From contig CALCPC010000632.1 of the NCBI GenBank assembly GCA_937900975.1, positions 1-7,911 on the forward strand: a stretch of DNA of 7,911 nucleotides, read 5' to 3'. Both the position numbers and the translations under genes were made by a program. Positions 6,485 to 7,911 of this stretch are shown piece after piece (within the stretch, counting starts at the first letter, position 1; each line of letters starts with the position of its first letter). The stretch comes from an uncultured Paracoccaceae bacterium. Lineage in GTDB: Bacteria; Pseudomonadota; Alphaproteobacteria; Rhodobacterales; Rhodobacteraceae. The notes below the pieces were generated by a model that worked only from the letters and a program-made list of their open reading frames with translations, was not told the origin of the DNA and made no database searches.

Positions 6485-6490
6485 TGTTCC
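6466..6490 (-). promoter_or_regulatory. EcfG-type promoter for phyR
   Basis: On the minus strand, GGAAC (6490-6486), 16 nt, CGTT (6469-6466). Predicted transcription start is near 6458, about 25 nt before ATG 6433. It is superimposed on the opposing nepR promoter. Confidence 0.88.
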
Positions 6491-6519
6491 AATGGTGAGG
6501 AAACTTAACTGGCGCAGGA

Positions 6520-6738
6520 ATGACGAGGCAAACCGTGAAGACACCGAAGATCGGCGACGTAGCAAAAATGCAGATCGATGCGAACCTAAAGCGGATCTTT
6601 GACGAGGATGCCGCGCAGGATCTGCCCGAAACGCTCGTGGCGCTGCTCGCCAAGCTCGATGACGTCGAGGTGCCGGACGCGCTGAAATCAGGTGGTCCAA
6701 AAGCAGGATCCGACGACGACCCGGAGCGAGAGACATGA
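6520..6738 (+). CDS. nepR: NepR-type anti-sigma factor
   Basis: The 72-aa protein has the NepR core: IDANLKRIFDEDAAQDLPET (residues 19-38) followed by LVALLAKLDD (39-48). In known systems these two helices hold EcfG inactive and are captured by phosphorylated PhyR. Flanking regions are polar and low-complexity, as in other NepR proteins. The stop overlaps the ecfG start by 4 bp (ATGA, 6735-6738), consistent with coupled translation of sigma and anti-sigma. The start is uncertain. ATG 6520 has an AGGA directly against it, too close for a normal ribosome site. GTG 6535, which would remove five residues, has GAGG (6525-6528) with 6-nt spacing and could be the true start. Confidence 0.93.
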   Translation: MTRQTVKTPKIGDVAKMQIDANLKRIFDEDAAQDLPETLVALLAKLDDVEVPDALKSGGPKAGSDDDPERET

Positions 6739-7292
6739 AGCGCGCCGATGCGAAGGAAGACCTTATCAGCCATATGAAGACGTTGCGGGCCTTCGCGCTC
6801 AGCCTCACCCGCAACAGCGCAGCAGCCGACGATCTGGTGCAGGAGACCGTTCTAAAGGCCTGGTCCAACATGGACATCTTTCAGGAGGGGACGAAAATGA
6901 GCCCGTGGCTGTTCACGCTACTGCGCAACTCTTTTTACTCTACCCAGCGGAAGGTACGGCGCGAGGTGATGGACACGGACGGCGAACATGCGGAAGGCAT
7001 CGCCACGAAACCCGATCACGACGGGCGGCTGAACCTGCAGGACTTTCGCGCGGCCTTCGACACGCTGCCGCCCGAGCAGCGCGAGGTTCTGACCTTGGTC
7101 GGGGCGCTGCAGCATTCCTATGAGGAAGCGGCGGAGATGTGCGGCGTTCAGGTCGGCACGATCAAAAGCCGTCTGAACCGCGGGCGGGCGGCTTTGGCGC
7201 GCGCGATGGCGATGGAAGAGGGCGATCCGCTGGAAATGACGGACGCGGCGACGCAATCGGTCCTGTCGCGGGGCACGGGCAGCATCGGATGA
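6735..7292 (+). CDS. ecfG: EcfG-family ECF sigma factor of the general stress response
   Basis: The 185-aa product has the two-domain ECF sigma structure. Sigma2 (about residues 8-78) contains LRAFALSLTRNSAAADDLVQ, ETVLKAWSNMDIF and PWLFTLLRNSFYSTQRKVRR, covering core-RNA-polymerase and -10 binding. Sigma4 (about 105-158) contains LPPEQREVLTLVGALQHSYE and a helix-turn-helix (EAAEMCGVQVGTIKSRLNRG) for -35 recognition. The style and adjacent nepR and phyR identify EcfG, which reads GGAAC...CGTT promoters. The C-terminal tail (159-185) is polar. It overlaps nepR upstream and the histidine kinase downstream by 4 bp each (ATGA), so all three appear translationally linked. The promoter at 6460-6484 predicts autoregulation. 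Confidence 0.96.
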   Translation: MKRADAKEDLISHMKTLRAFALSLTRNSAAADDLVQETVLKAWSNMDIFQEGTKMSPWLFTLLRNSFYSTQRKVRREVMDTDGEHAEGIATKPDHDGRLNLQDFRAAFDTLPPEQREVLTLVGALQHSYEEAAEMCGVQVGTIKSRLNRGRAALARAMAMEEGDPLEMTDAATQSVLSRGTGSIG

Positions 7293-7911
7293 GGAGAGTC
7301 CTTTCGGGGTGGGCACGGGACGACGCGGTCCAGTCCGGCCTGTCCCGGCGCCTCGGCATCCTGTTGTCCGTGGCGCTTCTGCCGCTTGGCCTGATCGCGC
7401 TGCACCAGACCTTGCGCCTGGAGGACGATCTGCGCGCCCAGTCCGAACGCGCGCTGCTGGCCACCACGCTAGAGCGGGCCGAGCAGGAGCGGTTGACCAT
7501 CCGCGGGGCCTTTGGCGCCGCCGAAGCGCTAAGCATCGCGGCCCAGACCCTTGCCGACGATGCTGTCGCCTGCTCGGACCACTTCAATCGCTTTGTGGAA
7601 AGCTCTGACGAGGGGTTTGTGTTCGCGGGCGTGATCGGCCCAACCGGAATGGTGGTCTGCTCATCCGAAGGGCAGACGTTCGATTTCGGCGACTCAGAGG
7701 ATTTTCAGCAGATCGCGGCGCGCCCGCGTCCGCGTGTCGACATCCTGTCCGAAGGCCGCGTGACCGGCCGCAACGTCGTGGTCGTAACCCTGCCCTACGG
7801 GCCGGATGAAACGGCGCCGGACGGCTATATCTCGGTCTCGTTGCCGCATTATCAGGTTGCCGGGGCACCGGATCAAACAGGGCTGCAGCCGGGGCGGGCG
7901 GTGTTCACGAT
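7289..7911 (+). CDS. Sensor histidine kinase, N-terminal part (cut by window edge)
   Basis: An open frame starts at ATG 7289, overlapping the ecfG stop by 4 bp, and runs to the window end without a stop (207 complete codons). A basic N-terminus precedes a membrane helix at about residues 22-39 (LGILLSVALLPLGLIALHQT), then a helical linker rich in charged residues (41-75) and a periplasmic PAS/Cache-like sensor domain (about 76-190) with GFVFAGVIGPTGMVVCSSEG and GYISVSLPHY. Two cysteines (C95 and C124), in a pattern I recall from other membrane-bound HWE-type kinases, could form a periplasmic disulphide. The second membrane helix, kinase core and His motif would lie beyond the edge, so kinase identity rests on the sensor pattern and on its place in the GSR operon. 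It is a candidate phosphodonor of PhyR. Confidence 0.8.
   Translation, partial: MRRVLSGWARDDAVQSGLSRRLGILLSVALLPLGLIALHQTLRLEDDLRAQSERALLATTLERAEQERLTIRGAFGAAEALSIAAQTLADDAVACSDHFNRFVESSDEGFVFAGVIGPTGMVVCSSEGQTFDFGDSEDFQQIAARPRPRVDILSEGRVTGRNVVVVTLPYGPDETAPDGYISVSLPHYQVAGAPDQTGLQPGRAVFT

Larger units (their letters stand above)
6460..6490. repeat. Perfect 10-bp inverted repeat forming the phyR/nepR promoter core
   Basis: GGAACAAACG (6460-6469) is the exact reverse complement of CGTTTGTTCC (6481-6490), with 11 bp between. Each arm contains the -35 element of one promoter and the -10 element of the opposing one. Confidence 0.93.

Noticed and set aside
1..7911. tRNA, rRNA, CRISPR array, insertion sequence or prophage
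   Set aside because: No tRNA-like cloverleaf, rRNA segments, spaced direct repeats, transposase/integrase motifs or terminal repeats were seen.

Overview
This GC-rich window has codon use and gene content typical of an alphaproteobacterium, most likely a member of the Rhodobacterales (Roseobacter group); that placement is inferred from protein style and gene order. Its core is the alphaproteobacterial general stress response (GSR) switch: a phyR response regulator on the minus strand (5591-6433), diverging from a nepR (6520-6738), ecfG (6735-7292), sensor histidine kinase (7289 to the window edge) operon in which successive genes overlap by 4 bp (ATGA).

The rest of the window looks like a block of target genes for that sigma factor. 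Scanning both strands for the known EcfG promoter form (GGAAC, 16-17 nt, CGTT) gives eight exact matches, all with a 16-nt spacer. Seven lie directly upstream of genes and one is inside phyR. The promoters precede a secreted two-repeat PRC-barrel protein plus a 52-aa membrane protein (290-1272); a frameshifted phospholipase D-like gene (minus, 1345-2693) diverging from a formate/nitrite-transporter-family gene (2844-3674); a four-gene operon of a 59-aa membrane protein, a DUF2945 protein, a stand-alone PLDc_N-type protein and a YihY/BrkB-family membrane protein (3695-5251); a DUF1328 mini membrane protein (5346-5540); and the phyR/nepR pair.

Layout: 1-107 tail of an unidentified gene; 108-289 promoter region; 290-1272 PRC-barrel operon ending in a strong bidirectional hairpin terminator (1275-1302); 1345-2693 broken PLD gene; 2694-2843 divergent promoter region; 2844-5251 FNT gene and envelope operon; 5252-5345 promoter region; 5346-5540 DUF1328; 5541-5590 short C-rich gap; 5591-6433 phyR; 6434-6519 divergent promoter region; 6520-7911 nepR-ecfG-kinase.

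Expected working, from knowledge of the pathway: a sensor kinase signals to PhyR; phosphorylated PhyR binds NepR through its sigma-like domain; EcfG is released and transcribes the promoters found here, including those of its own regulators. The most striking feature is that both divergent gene pairs (phyR/nepR and PLD/FNT) use two EcfG promoters superimposed head-on in one palindrome, so the -35 region of one lies at the -10 region of the other.
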